NCBI GenBank assembly: GCA_037179385.1
Contig: CM074179.1
Location: 67,785,806 to 67,849,805 of the forward strand
Length of the DNA stretch: 64,000 nucleotides
Direction of reading: 5' to 3'
From: Holothuria scabra
Taxonomy: Eukaryota > Echinodermata > Holothuroidea > Aspidochirotida > Holothuriidae
Shown: positions 35,595 through 46,384 of the stretch, piece by piece
Numbering within the stretch: position 1 is the first letter of the stretch
Layout: each line of letters begins with the position of its first letter
The notes under the pieces: generated by a model
What the model was told of the DNA's origin: nothing
Database searches by the model: none
What the model saw: the letters and a program-made list of their open reading frames with translations, nothing else
Made by a program: the position numbers and the translations under genes

Positions 35595-37823
35595 ATTCTA
35601 CATCTTTGAGAAGGTGAAGAAACCCATTAATATTAATTAACAAACCAAACAATTCCAATTCCGTTACACTGTAACGTGAACATGCTTCTGGTAACACTTT
35701 AGAGTAATAACCCAAGAGATACTCTTTACCTTCGATAGTTTGAGTTAGATATGAGCCGGTAGCGACTCTTGAAGTGTCGCTGTACAAGGTAAAGCGACCT
35801 TTACGTTTTGGCATGTGAAGAACTGGTGGGTTACATATAAGTTCACGAATGGTGTCAAATGCTTGCTGACACTCTTCTGACCATATGAATTTTTTCTTTT
35901 GTCTACTTAACTTATGTATGGGTCTCAAGTGCCTTTGGATATTGGGAAAAAATTGAGAAATGTAATTTACTGCACCCACAAATCGTCTGGCTGCTTTCAC
36001 ATTGTGCGGAATTGGCGTGTTACGAATTGCCGCACATCGATCTGTAAGAGGCTTGATGGTGGCAGTGCCATCTTCATTCACTGTGAGAATATGCCCCATA
36101 TATAACACTGAAGTTCGGAAGAGACAACATTTTCGTGGTGCTATCTTTAAACCATTTGCAATAAGGGCATGAAAAATGGCTGAAAGATGTTTAAGATGCG
36201 ACTTTTTGTCCTTACTATAGACAATGATGTCATCGTGCATCGAAATGCAAAACTGATCAGAATTGGGAATTTGCGAGAGCACTTCATTCATTTTAGCCTG
36301 AAAGACGGCTGGACTGAGATTGAGCCCTTGGGGAAGACGTTTATAGTAATAGTGGCGACCACCACTATATGAGGCAATGCCAGTATATTGTTGTGCATTT
36401 TTGCTCAGCGGAATGCAAAAAAATGCAGATTTCAAATCAAGCACACTCAGGACAGTTGCGTCTGAGTTCCCAATCGTGCGCAAAGTTTCATTCAAAAGGG
36501 GAAATGGGTGGTTTATTCTCTGTATTCTACTATTAAGAAAACGAAAATCGGTGACTACTCGTTTTTCTTTTGTACCCTTTTTGGGAATTAAAAAGACGGG
36601 AGAGGTATAGGACTGGTGTCCGACTGCCAAGATCCCAAGACTGACCAGTTTGTCCAATTCTTTAGAGACAATAATTTTATCTTCAGGTGACAATTTGTAC
36701 GGCCTGATAAAGAACGGGTCAGTATTAGTTAACTTGATATCCGCCTCAAAATTTGGGCAGCTGGAAAGCTCACCATAGAGCGAAAAAACTGATTTATCGT
36801 TTTCAAGCATTTGATAAAATTCCTCCTGTTCCTTTGCGGATAAAACACTTTGGTCTAAAGAAACATATTGACGAATTATTTCTGACTCCGTCATGGAGGC
36901 GAGGGGGTCATCCCCATGTAAATGCGGATATCGCTTGAGGTTACGACAACGAATATGTTCGCGGTCGATATTTGTCGAAGTTTCACTTTCTGACCTTTGG
37001 GCCGTGGTTGTATTAATATGATCGTTTGCCTGGATATTGTCTTGCCTCTCATATTGCCATTCGTTATATGAGTCAGTGGGGATTTCATGCAGAACTGTTG
37101 CAAGCTCAGATAAATCAAAGGAAGCTAACCTGTATTTAGGTAACACAATGAAAGGTCTAGTACTTTTATTTGATAACAATATACGAGTTCTGCCTTTACG
37201 TAACTTAACAATCATAGACGCTGGACACATGTGTGCAATAAACATAGCAGGCTGTAAAATAACTTCAGAATTACGAGCAAAAGATGGAACACGACTTTGA
37301 ATATTTACGTATTTAGTTTGTCCTGGATAGACTTCAACCTTATTCGTAGGATGGAAACGTAAAACTTTTGACTTGATTAAAAATGTATTATCAGAGAAAT
37401 CAAGAACCCCTTTTAATTGTTTCATTTTATCTGTACCTATCACTAAGTCAAGGCCAGTCAGGGCACTTGTAATACAGGCGGAGATGCTGATACGATGACC
37501 CTGAATATTCACAATAAAGGTTAGCGTTTCCTTAGCTGTAATAAATTGACCATTACCCAAACGAAAATGAACTGGCTTCACTTTTGTGGGCTTTAGTGAT
37601 GCTAAATAACGGGAAGCTTTTACAGCGGACGCGGACAAAATACATCTTGTGGCGCCAGAGTCAAACAAAAGAAGAATATTTTTGCCATCTTGCAACTGTG
37701 CGCGAGCAAAGTTTTTGTTAGTCAGTTGTATACGAATATCATTATTGGTATGACTATTAGCATACTCATAATTTTGTTCCTCTTCAACGGGACGACCGGA
37801 CAGGGTGTTTGTCGGGTCTTCCC
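35560..37823 (-). CDS. pol: Gypsy pol: protease, reverse transcriptase, RNase H
   Basis: Polyprotein segment. Counting from a TTG codon at 37695: protease active site LLFDSGATRCILS (about residues 9-21); a protease flap/alpha-helix region near VIGTDKMKQL (90-99); RT from about residue 330, with VTDFRFLNSR, SVLDLKSAFFCIPL (motif A, 417-430), RLPQGLNLSPAVFQ (motif B) and MHDDIIVYS (motif C, 486-494). RNase H shows LYSDTSRVATGSYL (637-650), ELELFGLL and FVDHAAL (704-710), retaining its last Asp. The motif C residue before the DD pair is MH rather than the commoner YxDD. The frame has no ATG near its start and stays open upstream into gag, in the -1 frame relative to gag, so it is probably made by -1 frameshifting. 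It ends prematurely at the deletion. Confidence 0.93.
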
Positions 37824-38762
37824 CTACTGAAAATTCGCGGGACCCTGCGAAGGTGGCCTGGCCGGATGTTCCATTGGAGGCGGAAAAGGTGGTTGGCCGT
37901 ATTGCAGTTGTTGATGGTGGCGTCGCAAAAAGCAGTCCCTCGCTCTATGACCAGGGGTATTACAATAAAAGCAAACCCCTCTAAAAGAAAAGCGATTATC
38001 TGACTCTTGGGGAGATTTTCGTGATCCCCGTTGCCTACCGTCGCGCGAATTGTACCGTTGGCGGGAAGGGGAAGAGTTTTCAGTTTTCTTTGAGGGTTGT
38101 CGCGAACGACTATCTAAGAGAGCATCAATTTTGTTACACAATTCAGCAAGGTCGTGTGACTGGGTCTGTGCAGGGAGAGCGCTGTCAGAAGGAGCAATCG
38201 GCTTTGGCTGGGAAGACTTATCCGTATTGTCTGAATCCGCATATTTTTGTAGGTCGAGGAAGCACTGCACTTTCTGGACTAGTTCCTCGATATCTGCATT
38301 ACGATCAGTGGACATAAGGACCGCTGACCTGCATTCTCCGGGAAGAGCGTTAAGGAATTTATCGCGCACCTGCAAGTCAGTGTACCCTAACAGGAGGGCA
38401 AGCTTACGAATAGAAGCAAGAAATGCCTCAGCAGTGTCACCGGGGACGTATTTTAGTTCAGAAAACTGTCTTGTCAGGGCATAATGGGAAGATGATTCGC
38501 TAAACCTAGCTAGGAAAGAAGTTCTTAAATGTGCTAGATCCTGAAATATTTTGCCCTCTATCCAGATGCGTGCCGTACCGTGAAGGGTACGCTTGAAGAT
38601 AGCGACTACAGCTTGAAATGCATCACCATCAACAGGGTCAAGCAGTTCATGGGCTTCTAAGTAATCAGTGAAGGCAAGAAAATGGGCCCTTGCTAAGTCT
38701 GCGTCTATGACATCGCCTTGAAATCGTTTGGGCAAGAAATCAGTGCTCCTCAATTGCGCCAT
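37824..38762 (-). CDS. gag: Gypsy gag polyprotein
   Basis: 312-residue Gag starting at an ATG (MAQLRSTDFLPKRF) about 0.9 kb inside the 5' LTR. The capsid-like region (residues about 25-150) includes TARIWIEGKIFQDLAHLRTS, LARFSES and GDTAEAFLASIRKLALLLGY, typical of retrotransposon Gag. A basic, Ser/Arg-rich linker (215-260) precedes one CCHC zinc knuckle at 264-277 (C-x2-C-x4-H-x4-C, in VCFYCNTPGHRARDC), followed by a Pro/Gln-rich tail. It would form the particle and bind RNA. The frame is intact. It overlaps the pol frame, with TAG at 37824-37826. No canonical slippery heptamer is obvious at the stop. Confidence 0.93.
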   Translation of the reverse strand: MAQLRSTDFLPKRFQGDVIDADLARAHFLAFTDYLEAHELLDPVDGDAFQAVVAIFKRTLHGTARIWIEGKIFQDLAHLRTSFLARFSESSSHYALTRQFSELKYVPGDTAEAFLASIRKLALLLGYTDLQVRDKFLNALPGECRSAVLMSTDRNADIEELVQKVQCFLDLQKYADSDNTDKSSQPKPIAPSDSALPAQTQSHDLAELCNKIDALLDSRSRQPSKKTENSSPSRQRYNSRDGRQRGSRKSPQESDNRFSFRGVCFYCNTPGHRARDCFLRRHHQQLQYGQPPFPPPMEHPARPPSQGPANFQ

Positions 38763-39649
38763 GCTACATTGAAAATTAGTAAGTAGTTGACGGGTATCAT
38801 TAAGTGAGCAAGACCATTGAACAATTAAACATTACACAATGTAAGACTAAGGATGAAATGCAAAAAAACAAGTGATACTTAAATAAGTGCAGCACGATCA
38901 AGTGTAATTATGTGGGGGAGGGGACCACCCGGGGTGAAATATGCCTCACAACTCACCATAAATTTTATAACTCGATTGGTGACGTCTTCTTGTCCTTCGG
39001 GCTGACATCTGAAGCGCGAAGAAACTAAGGCTGGCTGGGTGGCACAAATGAGAAACGAAACATGGACGAAGATTGCTTAAGTTATATCGCGTCTACCAAG
39101 CAGGACGGTCAAAATTAAGATGAACCGAAGTTCCTCGGAAAGAGCTGGTGCGAGTTGTCAACTGTAGCGTAAACATGGCGTCAAGGCGGTGGTTGTCACT
39201 TAAGTGGTCCTTGGCTATGGAGAATGAAAATTTTACCATGACATCGCTGCATTGTGGGTCCAATTGGCAAAGATGAACGTCGAAGTCTAAAGAGAGCCAG
39301 AGAAGAGTTGTAGTTCCAATATCACAAAAAGAACGTCTAGGTTTAAAGAAATCCAGATGAGCGTTGCGGTGCCGACAGGACAAGCAGAATCTTTAAGTTT
39401 AAGGTAAAAGAAGGCCAGATGAGTGTCAAATTTGGGCGGGTGGCCAAAACTAGGCAGTTAAAGGTTTCTGTTGCTGCATACGCCAGGATGGTGTGGTTAA
39501 AACCATTTTTGAATTTTTGCTCTAATTCTTACAAAAGGGTTGTGTTATTAGTTCCATTCCTCCAAAATTTATAGAACCATAAAGTTGCGTTGTAACTGAG
39601 TTTCCGACGTTGTTTTAAAACTCTGATCCTCAAAAATATTATTTTGTTC
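38763..39649 (-). other. Gypsy 5' leader
   Basis: Untranslated region of about 0.9 kb between the primer-binding site and gag ATG. It contains an unassigned 96-codon frame (39093-39383, -) starting MSCRHRNAHLDFFKPRR with no known domain; it could be an upstream frame or chance. Packaging signals would be expected here but are not recognisable by eye. Confidence 0.6.
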
Positions 39650-39667
39650 ACTTTCGCTCCTCCACCA
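39650..39667 (-). other. Gypsy primer-binding site
   Basis: In element orientation TGGTGGAGGAGCGAAAGT starts at the first base after the 5' LTR. TGG is complementary to the CCA end of a tRNA. The specific tRNA was not identified. Confidence 0.8.
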
Positions 39668-40362
39668 TGTTGCGTTGTTTGGGCCAATCACATCGTGAAG
39701 GCTAGGGGGTAGTACGATAAGAAAAGAGATTCAAGAAAGAAGACTCGAACCAAGCTTTAAAGTTGACTAATGTTTATTTTAAGTGTAAAAGAAATCCCTT
39801 TCTCTGATCTATCAAAGAGCTGCCAGGATAGACTTGATTAAACACTGTCACATGTTGAGTATGAATTGATTCTAATCTACATGATGAGTAACAAACTTCT
39901 ACTCTAAACGGTGAGAAACGGACTTCTGTCTCAAAACTTAAGTTGGTCCTTTCTGTTTGGCTGTCTATTTCCAACTCTCTCCAGGAAGGGAGTTACCTAA
40001 AAGTGCTAAGGTGGTTTCCAGACAGAGTTGTCTGCAAACTATGGGATGGGGAATCCTGATTGGACTAAGACATGCACATGCCTAACAAATGACCAATGAG
40101 AAAAGTTTGCAAGAAGTAGGACGCTGACTGGCGACCTCTATTTCTGTATTTGGGGAAGACACTGGCTATGTCACTGGATGGACTTCATCGAAACTATAAG
40201 TGTCAAGAATCTGACAGGACATCGAATTTATTGTGTGGGAACGTCCACATAATGGGGCTGAGCTGTCAGAACCTGTCTGCTTGAATTCCCAAGGTAAACT
40301 CTCTGAAGTAGAATGTCAAGGAGGATATTTAAGTGCATGGCGATTAGCCTTATTATTTGACA
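39668..40362 (-). repeat. Gypsy 5' LTR
   Basis: 695 bp, aligned base for base with 32742-33436 at a fixed offset of 6926 with three substitutions and no gaps. Contains the element's promoter by position. Small open frames in the LTRs are duplicated only because the LTRs are. Confidence 0.95.
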
Positions 40363-40366
40363 TTAG
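40363..40366. repeat. Gypsy target-site duplication, right (TTAG)
   Basis: Matches TTAG at 32738-32741. Confidence 0.85.
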
Positions 40367-40629
40367 TACCGGGACCTTAACCCTCGACCCTAGCGGTATA
40401 TCATCAAGACCAGCGCACTTGCCTACTTTGCTGCGAGCGCCGTCGCCGGTGGATGGGTTTAAAATAATATAAGTACTGCCTAATAACACTGCTTGCTATA
40501 TATAGCTAAACATATACGTACATACTTATGTACTTTAGCGTGTACATATGTACAGTATGGATATTCGTATACTTATAGGTATATGCCCCTAGGTATACAG
40601 TTTCTATGCATGCGAACACCTGTATATAG

Positions 40630-40826
40630 TCCTGGGTAGGGCGTTAAACTGCATCCGGTTGTGGAGTTTGTTTAAACGTGGGAATAATGAGGTTACCCTT
40701 TGTCACAACTGCCTCCGGGGCACTCTTGGGCAAGGTGTACCTGTATCTTTGCCCTGTGTTTTTTTAGTGCTGTTGCCTTCGGGCGTGTTGTTGCCTTCGG
40801 GCGTGTTGTTGCCTTCGGGCGTTGTT
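40630..40826 (+). repeat. Dispersed repeat with 18 bp minisatellite, inverted copy of PLE4 upstream region
   Basis: Matches the reverse complement of 57905-58127 over about 190 bases (GTGGAGTTTGTTTAAACGTG, GAATAATGAGGTTACCC, TTTGTCACAACTGCCTCCGG, GGGCAAGGTGTACC). It ends in three 18 bp units beginning TTGCCTTCGGGCGTG at 40773, 40791 and 40809. The open frame across it (LLPSGV repeats) is caused by the repeat and is conserved only because the repeat is. The likely source is the 5' or pseudo-LTR part of a PLE related to PLE4. A 15-16 base direct repeat (GAACACCTGTATATAG) lies near 40614 and 41061 on either side. Confidence 0.75.
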
Positions 40827-41094
40827 CTGGGTTTCGTTGTTTGGAGGTTTCATGTGGGGCGGTGGTTGTTGTTGGGGGCGGTTGTGGTTGATTTGACGGG
40901 TTGTTCGGGTGTCAGGGTGGGGTTGATGTGTCGTTTCCGTTTATGACAAACCTTTTTGTCCCATGTTTTGTGTGATGCTTAGCGTTTGTATTTTCGTCCG
41001 GCCGGGTTGAGTTAGGTCTATTAGTTCATACGTGCCTGTTTCTATGTGCGATTTAAAAAGAACACCTGTATATAGCCCACCCTAACCCTACAGC

Positions 41095-41480
41095 TATGAC
41101 GCAAGTTCCCAATAAGGGTCGTTATCTGTCCAATAGGAAACAATTCATTTCGTTCAATGATGCTATCACCGACTTTTCGCAAATTCAATGTTGTCGACCA
41201 CAAGATTCCATTCTAGGCCTTTACTTTTCATTCTTCAAGTAAATGATATAGGTAACGTTACAAAAATTTCTCCGTTATTTTGTTTCCTGATGATACGAAT
41301 GTATTTTATACAGGCCACGATACGTATGAACAATAGACGTTTATCTCAAATGAACTAGAAACATTTCAGCTCTGGTTTACCTCAAACAAGTTGTCGCTCA
41401 AAAGTTTTTCATAATAGACGAAATGTTAACCATGATACTTGCCATATCTCAATAATAATTAGGGTATTCAAACTTGCTCT
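41095..41480 (+). pseudogene. LINE reverse transcriptase remnant (Jockey/CR1-like)
   Basis: The plus strand reads GRYLSNRKQFISFNDAITDF, then SQIQCCRPQDSILGL, corresponding to the conserved GVPQGSILGP RT motif with substitutions, and a stop. After frame changes come VNDIGNVTKISPLF, FPDDTNVFYTGHDTYE (equivalent to the FADD catalytic motif) and SNELETFQLWFTSNKLSL. About 125 codons of RT palm survive with at least two frameshifts and several stops. The family is clear from the motif order; it is non-functional. Confidence 0.78.
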
Positions 41481-41862
41481 TCCCCAACAGAGAGTTGTCA
41501 TTTTGCTCTTTCTAACTATATGTCACAACATTACAAGAAATTGTCAACATGCACGGTAACGATGCTTTGAACTTTAAAACAAAAGTACAAGTCTGACATT
41601 TCATGAACCAAACCATTTCCTGTGTGAAGAATTTTAGTCGTCAACACTGACATTGAGGCTTTTGTGGTGCTAAAACCTTGAGAGTACCCAAGCTGAGATA
41701 GTACTTAGACGTTTACTTTTTAATATGGACAGACTTGGGGTTGTTAAAAATAAATCCGTTTTCCGATTTTTCTTAACTCTATATGTTTTCGGATAAGAGC
41801 CAATGAAGGTCCAGTTGTAGAATCGAGCCTTGACGTATACGTAACATGGTGAGTAGTAAGGT

Positions 41863-42168
41863 GCTATGCCCCGGTAAAAATTCCAGTTGAGCCCAGTTGA
41901 CCAATTCAACTGGGTTCAACTGGGACCCAGTTGAACCCAGCTGGTCCTGTTCCAAATCCAATATAAAACCAACTGGGTTGAACTGAGTTGAACTGGGTTA
42001 CCAGCTTTCAAATGGATTGACTACACTCAACCCAGTTGAATTTGTTCCAATTCCCATATTAGATTAACTGGGTTTAACTGGTTTTCAACTGGTTTCTAGC
42101 TGGGTTCTAACTGGATCCATTTGAACCCAGTTTAACTGGGTTCAACTGGAATTTTGACCAGGGTGAGC
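41863..42168. mobile_element. Reiterated-word foldback element (AACTGGGTTCAACTGG)
   Basis: About 300 bp. GCTATGCCCCGGTAAAAATT continuing CCAGTTGAGCCCAGTT at the left is an inverted match to AACTGGGTTCAACTGGAATT TTGACCAGGGTGAGC at the right. The interior consists largely of CCAGTTGAACCCAGTTG and its complement: about a dozen copies of AACTGG/CCAGTT in both orientations, separated by short AT segments such as TTTGTTCCAATTCCCATATTAGATT, itself seen twice in related form. No coding capacity. Confidence 0.7.
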
Positions 42169-44009
42169 ATTACCACTTCTGGTACAGAGCTCTTTCTGTG
42201 TTTGTGTTCCTTTATTGTTTTGAATATTCATACAATAAGTGAGCTCTTATTGGTTCGAATTCTGAGGGGTGGGATGAAATGGAATCAAGTTTGATAGCTT
42301 TCAAGACCGATTTTTATATTTTTTGACGTTACCTTTATGGAAATTGAGCAAACTTTGGCAGAATGTTCGGATGAGGATTGCTTATTCGTCCTCATTTTTC
42401 GAATGGACTGTTTAAACGTTTTGTGAAAAGTAATGTCGTCGATGCACTCTGAAGAAACAGAAATAAATGAAATCGATGAAACGAATTAATATTGTGCCGA
42501 CACAAGAAGTTCACAGAGGCAGTTAATGAAGAAGAACTATTTGCAGTGGCGTAGGAGGCGGGGCACATTTCCGCAAAGTATAAAATTCCCGCAAGAGTTT
42601 GGGAAAAATTCGGGCAGGAATTAGGAAAACATTCAAAAAGTCACTTTTATTTTAAAAATAGCATGATTAAAAATTCGCTCCTCATTCGGGCAGCACAAAA
42701 AGCTATGAATCGTGTGTCTTACTTCACCATCTTTCACAACACAATTCTCGAAATGGTGGAACATTCAATTTTCTCAAGCAGTTGCCACAAAATAGAAAGG
42801 TATCACAGTCAGTATGAAGGTATTTACGAAATGCCGAAGCTTAAAAAAATCGAGACACATTTGGGAAAACTTTATCTCAAAAGAAACTAATTTGCAGCTC
42901 AAAATGCAAAATGGCCTAATTTTTTAATGGTTTCAAATACTTGCCCGAAAAACAGAAAACACTTTGTTCAAAGTAAAGTTTTCATGGAAAATAAAAATGA
43001 TAACAAAGGTTCGTGACACATTCGGGTAGCTTGTGACATAAAAAGGGATTTCCCCATCCCTACTTCATAACGTACTCTTGCAAACACAAAATGCCCTGCG
43101 GAATGGCATAATATTCTGGCGGAGGTTGACAAAACACTGGGATGTTTTCAAATGTCAACCTAATTCAGGGACAGATGGAGGTATTCAGGTGCAGTGCCCA
43201 ATAGTTTCACTTCTACAGTTCGGGAGATGGCCCCTTTCGGGGGAAATCAGTTTTCAGCCGATCGGGGTCAATATCTTGCCACGAGTGGCTCCATTTTCAA
43301 ACATTTTCCACGATGCATTGAGATCCTACCGAGTGAATTCAGCGCAGATAACGTTCAAAACAACCTTGCAACTTTTATCGACTTCCAAGTGTTTCGTGCC
43401 AGCATTTGTGTTTGTATATACGTTGTTGAAAGTCCCTAGTAGTTTTGCCCTATCCGTCTTAACTGTTGTCCCAAATTTGAAAGTACACTCATTTGTTGAA
43501 CAAATCAAAGACTGTGAAGAGGTAGACACTAAGTGCTCATAAATATTAATAATAAATATTAATACCGTTCAGACAGACAAGTTTTCTCGCGATCCGGGGA
43601 AACCTCATTTCCCCCTGAAAGAGGTTACATCCCCAACTGTTCTATCCTATCCCTAGAGCAAAATTGGGACAATGAGTATGGAAATCAGTAGATTTGTTTT
43701 TCAATACAACAATGACGCGATATGAGAACGTCTTCCCATAAGCCTGCATGCATGAAAATTCATTAAGACCCCCCTTGTAACGTGACGTTTTTTTTTTTTT
43801 CAAATAGTGATACTTACAGAAGTAAAATCATTTAAAGTCAGAACTTCGGGCAGTCATACATCTCCATCGATTCAATATATATTGAAGTTAACCAAGAGTC
43901 TCAATAAACACAATACATTAGCATGTTTCCAATTCCAAATATATACAAGACCATGTTTCATCCAATTGTAGTGGTACATTTTATCTGGAAATTTTCTGTT
44001 CAAAACAGC
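42169..44009. other. Non-coding DNA
   Basis: No gene recognised. Several ATTCGGGCA/TGCCCGAA words occur at 42.6-43.0 kb. The 43.1-43.5 kb open frames overlap on three frames and show no domain. Confidence 0.45.
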
Positions 44010-44530
44010 GACAGCTTAGATCTTCCTTCTAAGCCTGGCAAATTCAATTTCCGGCTGTTTAAGGTGTCTGATTTTTTTTTAAATTTTCTGAACGTTCCCC
44101 GCCGACCAATGGTAGCGCTTGGCTTAGATAGTCTTTCTAGCAGACTTTTACTTTCAAGTGAACAATTTTTTGCCAACAGAAACCCATACCAGCGACTGCT
44201 TAGAGCCCCCATAAACCTGAAAAATGCCAGTTTCGTCTGCTTGAGGGGTCTCATTTTTCACATTTTGTGTACGCTCCGCACCAGTGGCGCTTCCGCGTAG
44301 AGTTTTAGTTTGAGGTGAACGTTTACCTGCAACTGAAAACCAAAAATAGAGACTGCTTAGATCCTCCCTATTAGCCTGGGTAATGCCATTTTCGACTGTC
44401 TGAGGGTACGAACTTTATAAGTTATCTGTATGGTCCACCCAACTGATGGTGGAGCTCCTCTCAGACAGTTTTTCGGGCAGAGTTACATTTCCGGGTAAAA
44501 TACCTCTGCTAATCAAATTGAAATGATCCC
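44010..44530 (+). repeat. Diverged tandem repeat, three units (~157-184 bp)
   Basis: Units begin GACWGCTTAGA at 44010, 44194 and 44351. Each continues with a CCTG..AATGCCATTTTCG.CTG.CTGAGGGGT-like segment, a C.TTTTC.GTACG.TCC segment, a GATGGTGGCGCT-like segment and TTTCGGGCAGA.TT. A related single unit lies at 51190-51370. Open frames across it are incidental. Confidence 0.72.
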
Positions 44531-45359
44531 GTACCGCTATGCCTATTTGCCACAGAAGAGCGAAAACAATCTAGATGTATTTATTCTTACAAGAGTCACC
44601 GTTTCAATTTTAAAGCATAATATATTGTCGCCTTACTACCGGCATAGTCTACACCAAGGAGGGCTGCAACTTTCTGGCGTGATAGACTAGTTGTTCATCC
44701 AAAGACTAAAGCTACTGTTATATTGGAAAGCATGCAAAAGTGGTTATTTATCCCAAGAGCGGAAACTTTTTCTGCTTAAAACAGTGAACAATGCAACTGT
44801 TGAGGACCCAGCTAAGGCATGTAGTGCTCCTTGCAAAGTGGGGCATATGTCCCACAGGGTTTCGCCATTGCCCCGGGGGATAAAGGGAAGTCGAGCAGTA
44901 GAGAATTCCCCCATAAACGCCACTAGAGCAAATATAAGGTCAGAAAACCTCAACCTCAATTGTTCTATGAGCCATCTGAAAAATCCTCCTTCAATCAATG
45001 CCGCATACGTAATTGTCACAGCGCCCCCTACTTTAAAGCTGATAGTACAAGGGGTATTATGCATGTGTTTCCAGCCAAGGAGTCATATATAATGTTTAGA
45101 TTCTATTGGAGGACGAACGCGTGCGTATAAAAAAGGAGAAGACAGAAAACCATGAAAATGGGCCCTCTAAAAAGCCTACTTGGAAAGGATACATCGTCTT
45201 CGTGAGGATGGCTACGAAACAGCTTTGGAATAAAAACAAAATTACAGCGATAATAGCTATATCACGAGCCCGTTACGTCGATAACGGAGAAAGATAACCT
45301 TATTCAGGAAACTTCCTGTACGTAGTGCCTTGTCTGTGATGTTCCCTGGTCAGCCAAGC
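44531..45359. other. Non-coding DNA
   Basis: No gene recognised. Frames on both strands at 44.7-45.1 kb mirror each other and show no domain. Confidence 0.45.
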
Positions 45360-45500
45360 CCGAATGGTCCATGTATGGCATTTCCATATATGTGCCATAT
45401 ATGGAAAAATTATATCTGGTCGAAATGTAGAATTTGTATCTGGCTTTTAGAAAAATTGGGCCGATATAACTTGTTAAAACAATTTGAAATGTCAAGTGGG
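45360..45500. repeat. CCATATATGG/ATATCTGG word element, copy 1
   Basis: Contains TCCATGTATGGC, TTCCATATATGTGCCATATATGG and TTATATCTGG, then TTGTATCTGGC and GGGCCGATATAACTTG. The same words build the larger arrays at 56.0-57.6 kb. CCATATATGG at 45395-45404 fits the CArG consensus CC(A/T)6GG. Confidence 0.6.
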
Positions 45501-46185
45501 GGATAGGTGGTTCACTATCTGACGTTACCCAGTTGGCAAAATGCTTTATTTTTCTTCAATAGCACCCATCTTGTCAATATACGCATAATGTAAGCAAAAG
45601 CTGTAGGTCTTGCTCTTTCGAAGGAATGAAAATCATTCTCATCCAAATGACATTTGAGCTTTTTTTATCAGCCAAATAGGCGGGTTTCTGTTCTTGGCTC
45701 TGTACGTCATCAGTAGTGACCTTTTCACAACAGCGAGGTTTGTCCTGAGGCCTCACACCCAATAATATTCTCATTGACTTACACACTGAATTGGCTCCTT
45801 TTCGAGACTGGACCCCTGCAGCCTTGTCAAATTTCACAGCTATTCCGAGACACCCAACTGACAAGTTTGCCCATCATGAAACTAATAGATTTCTATACTA
45901 TGACGATTTTGATTTTGAGCTTGAATGGGTTGAAGTTTTTTGCAGGGTAACCCCACCCCTGGCCTCTTTACCATAACGCAAAACCTCCACCGATTGAGAG
46001 CAATTTTTGAAACAGTCTAAATTACCATCAATCTTTCTCAAAATTCCAACATCAACACTCTAACAGGTTCTTTCTCATATTCATGGACTTTCATTATCCA
46101 ACTGACAGGTTATCCTGACAAAGTTTGGTCTAAGCCAGAGTTAAAAGAACCTCTTCATTGACGGTGTGCACATGACGGTGTAACC
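45501..46185. other. Non-coding DNA
   Basis: Nothing recognised. Confidence 0.45.
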
Positions 46186-46384
46186 TACAATCTTGGACAA
46201 AACTCCTTGGGACACCCAGGCTCCCCTTCGCAATGTTGACCACAGTTAGCCTTTTCACGGCATGCAGTCAATCTTTCAGCGCAACATTGAAAGGAGGAGC
46301 GGGGGAGGGTAAGCATGTAAGCCTTTGAACTGAAATTCAAGAATATTATGGCGAAGTGTCCCAACAGTTTTGTCCAAGATTGTA
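46186..46384. mobile_element. Tc1/mariner-type MITE, copy 2
   Basis: A 195 bp element (46188-46382) flanked by TA. Left end CAATCTTGGACAAAACTCCT then TGGGACAC; right end GTGTCCCAACAGTTTTGTCC then AAGATTG, giving inverted repeats of about 28 bp with one or two mismatches. It shares both ends with the element at 8722-8909. The interior has no coding capacity. An autonomous partner is not present in this window. Confidence 0.78.

Larger units (their letters stand above)
32742..40362 (-). mobile_element. Ty3/gypsy LTR retrotransposon, young but pol-deleted
   Basis: A 7621 bp element on the minus strand with all structural hallmarks: two 695 bp LTRs with TG...CA ends, a TTAG target duplication, a primer-binding site directly inside the 5' LTR, a polypurine tract directly inside the 3' LTR, gag with a zinc knuckle, and pol in the order protease, RT, RNase H, integrase. 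That order defines Ty3/gypsy. The LTRs differ at only three positions, so insertion was recent. An internal deletion between RNase H and integrase removes the zinc-binding domain and the first two catalytic residues of integrase and shifts the frame. No env-like frame is seen. Confidence 0.95.

Noticed and set aside
40380..40470. Minus-strand peptide resembling a LINE K-x-PG-x-D motif (KCAGLDDIPLG)
   Set aside because: Too short, no adjoining RT motifs; most likely chance.
40659..40946. Open frame with LLPSGV repeats, similar to a frame at 57.9-58.1 kb
   Set aside because: Similarity follows the non-coding repeat and its 18 bp units (18 is a multiple of 3); no domain and no sign of coding constraint.
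42250..42265. tRNA B-box-like GGTTCGAATTC
   Set aside because: No A box or cloverleaf upstream.
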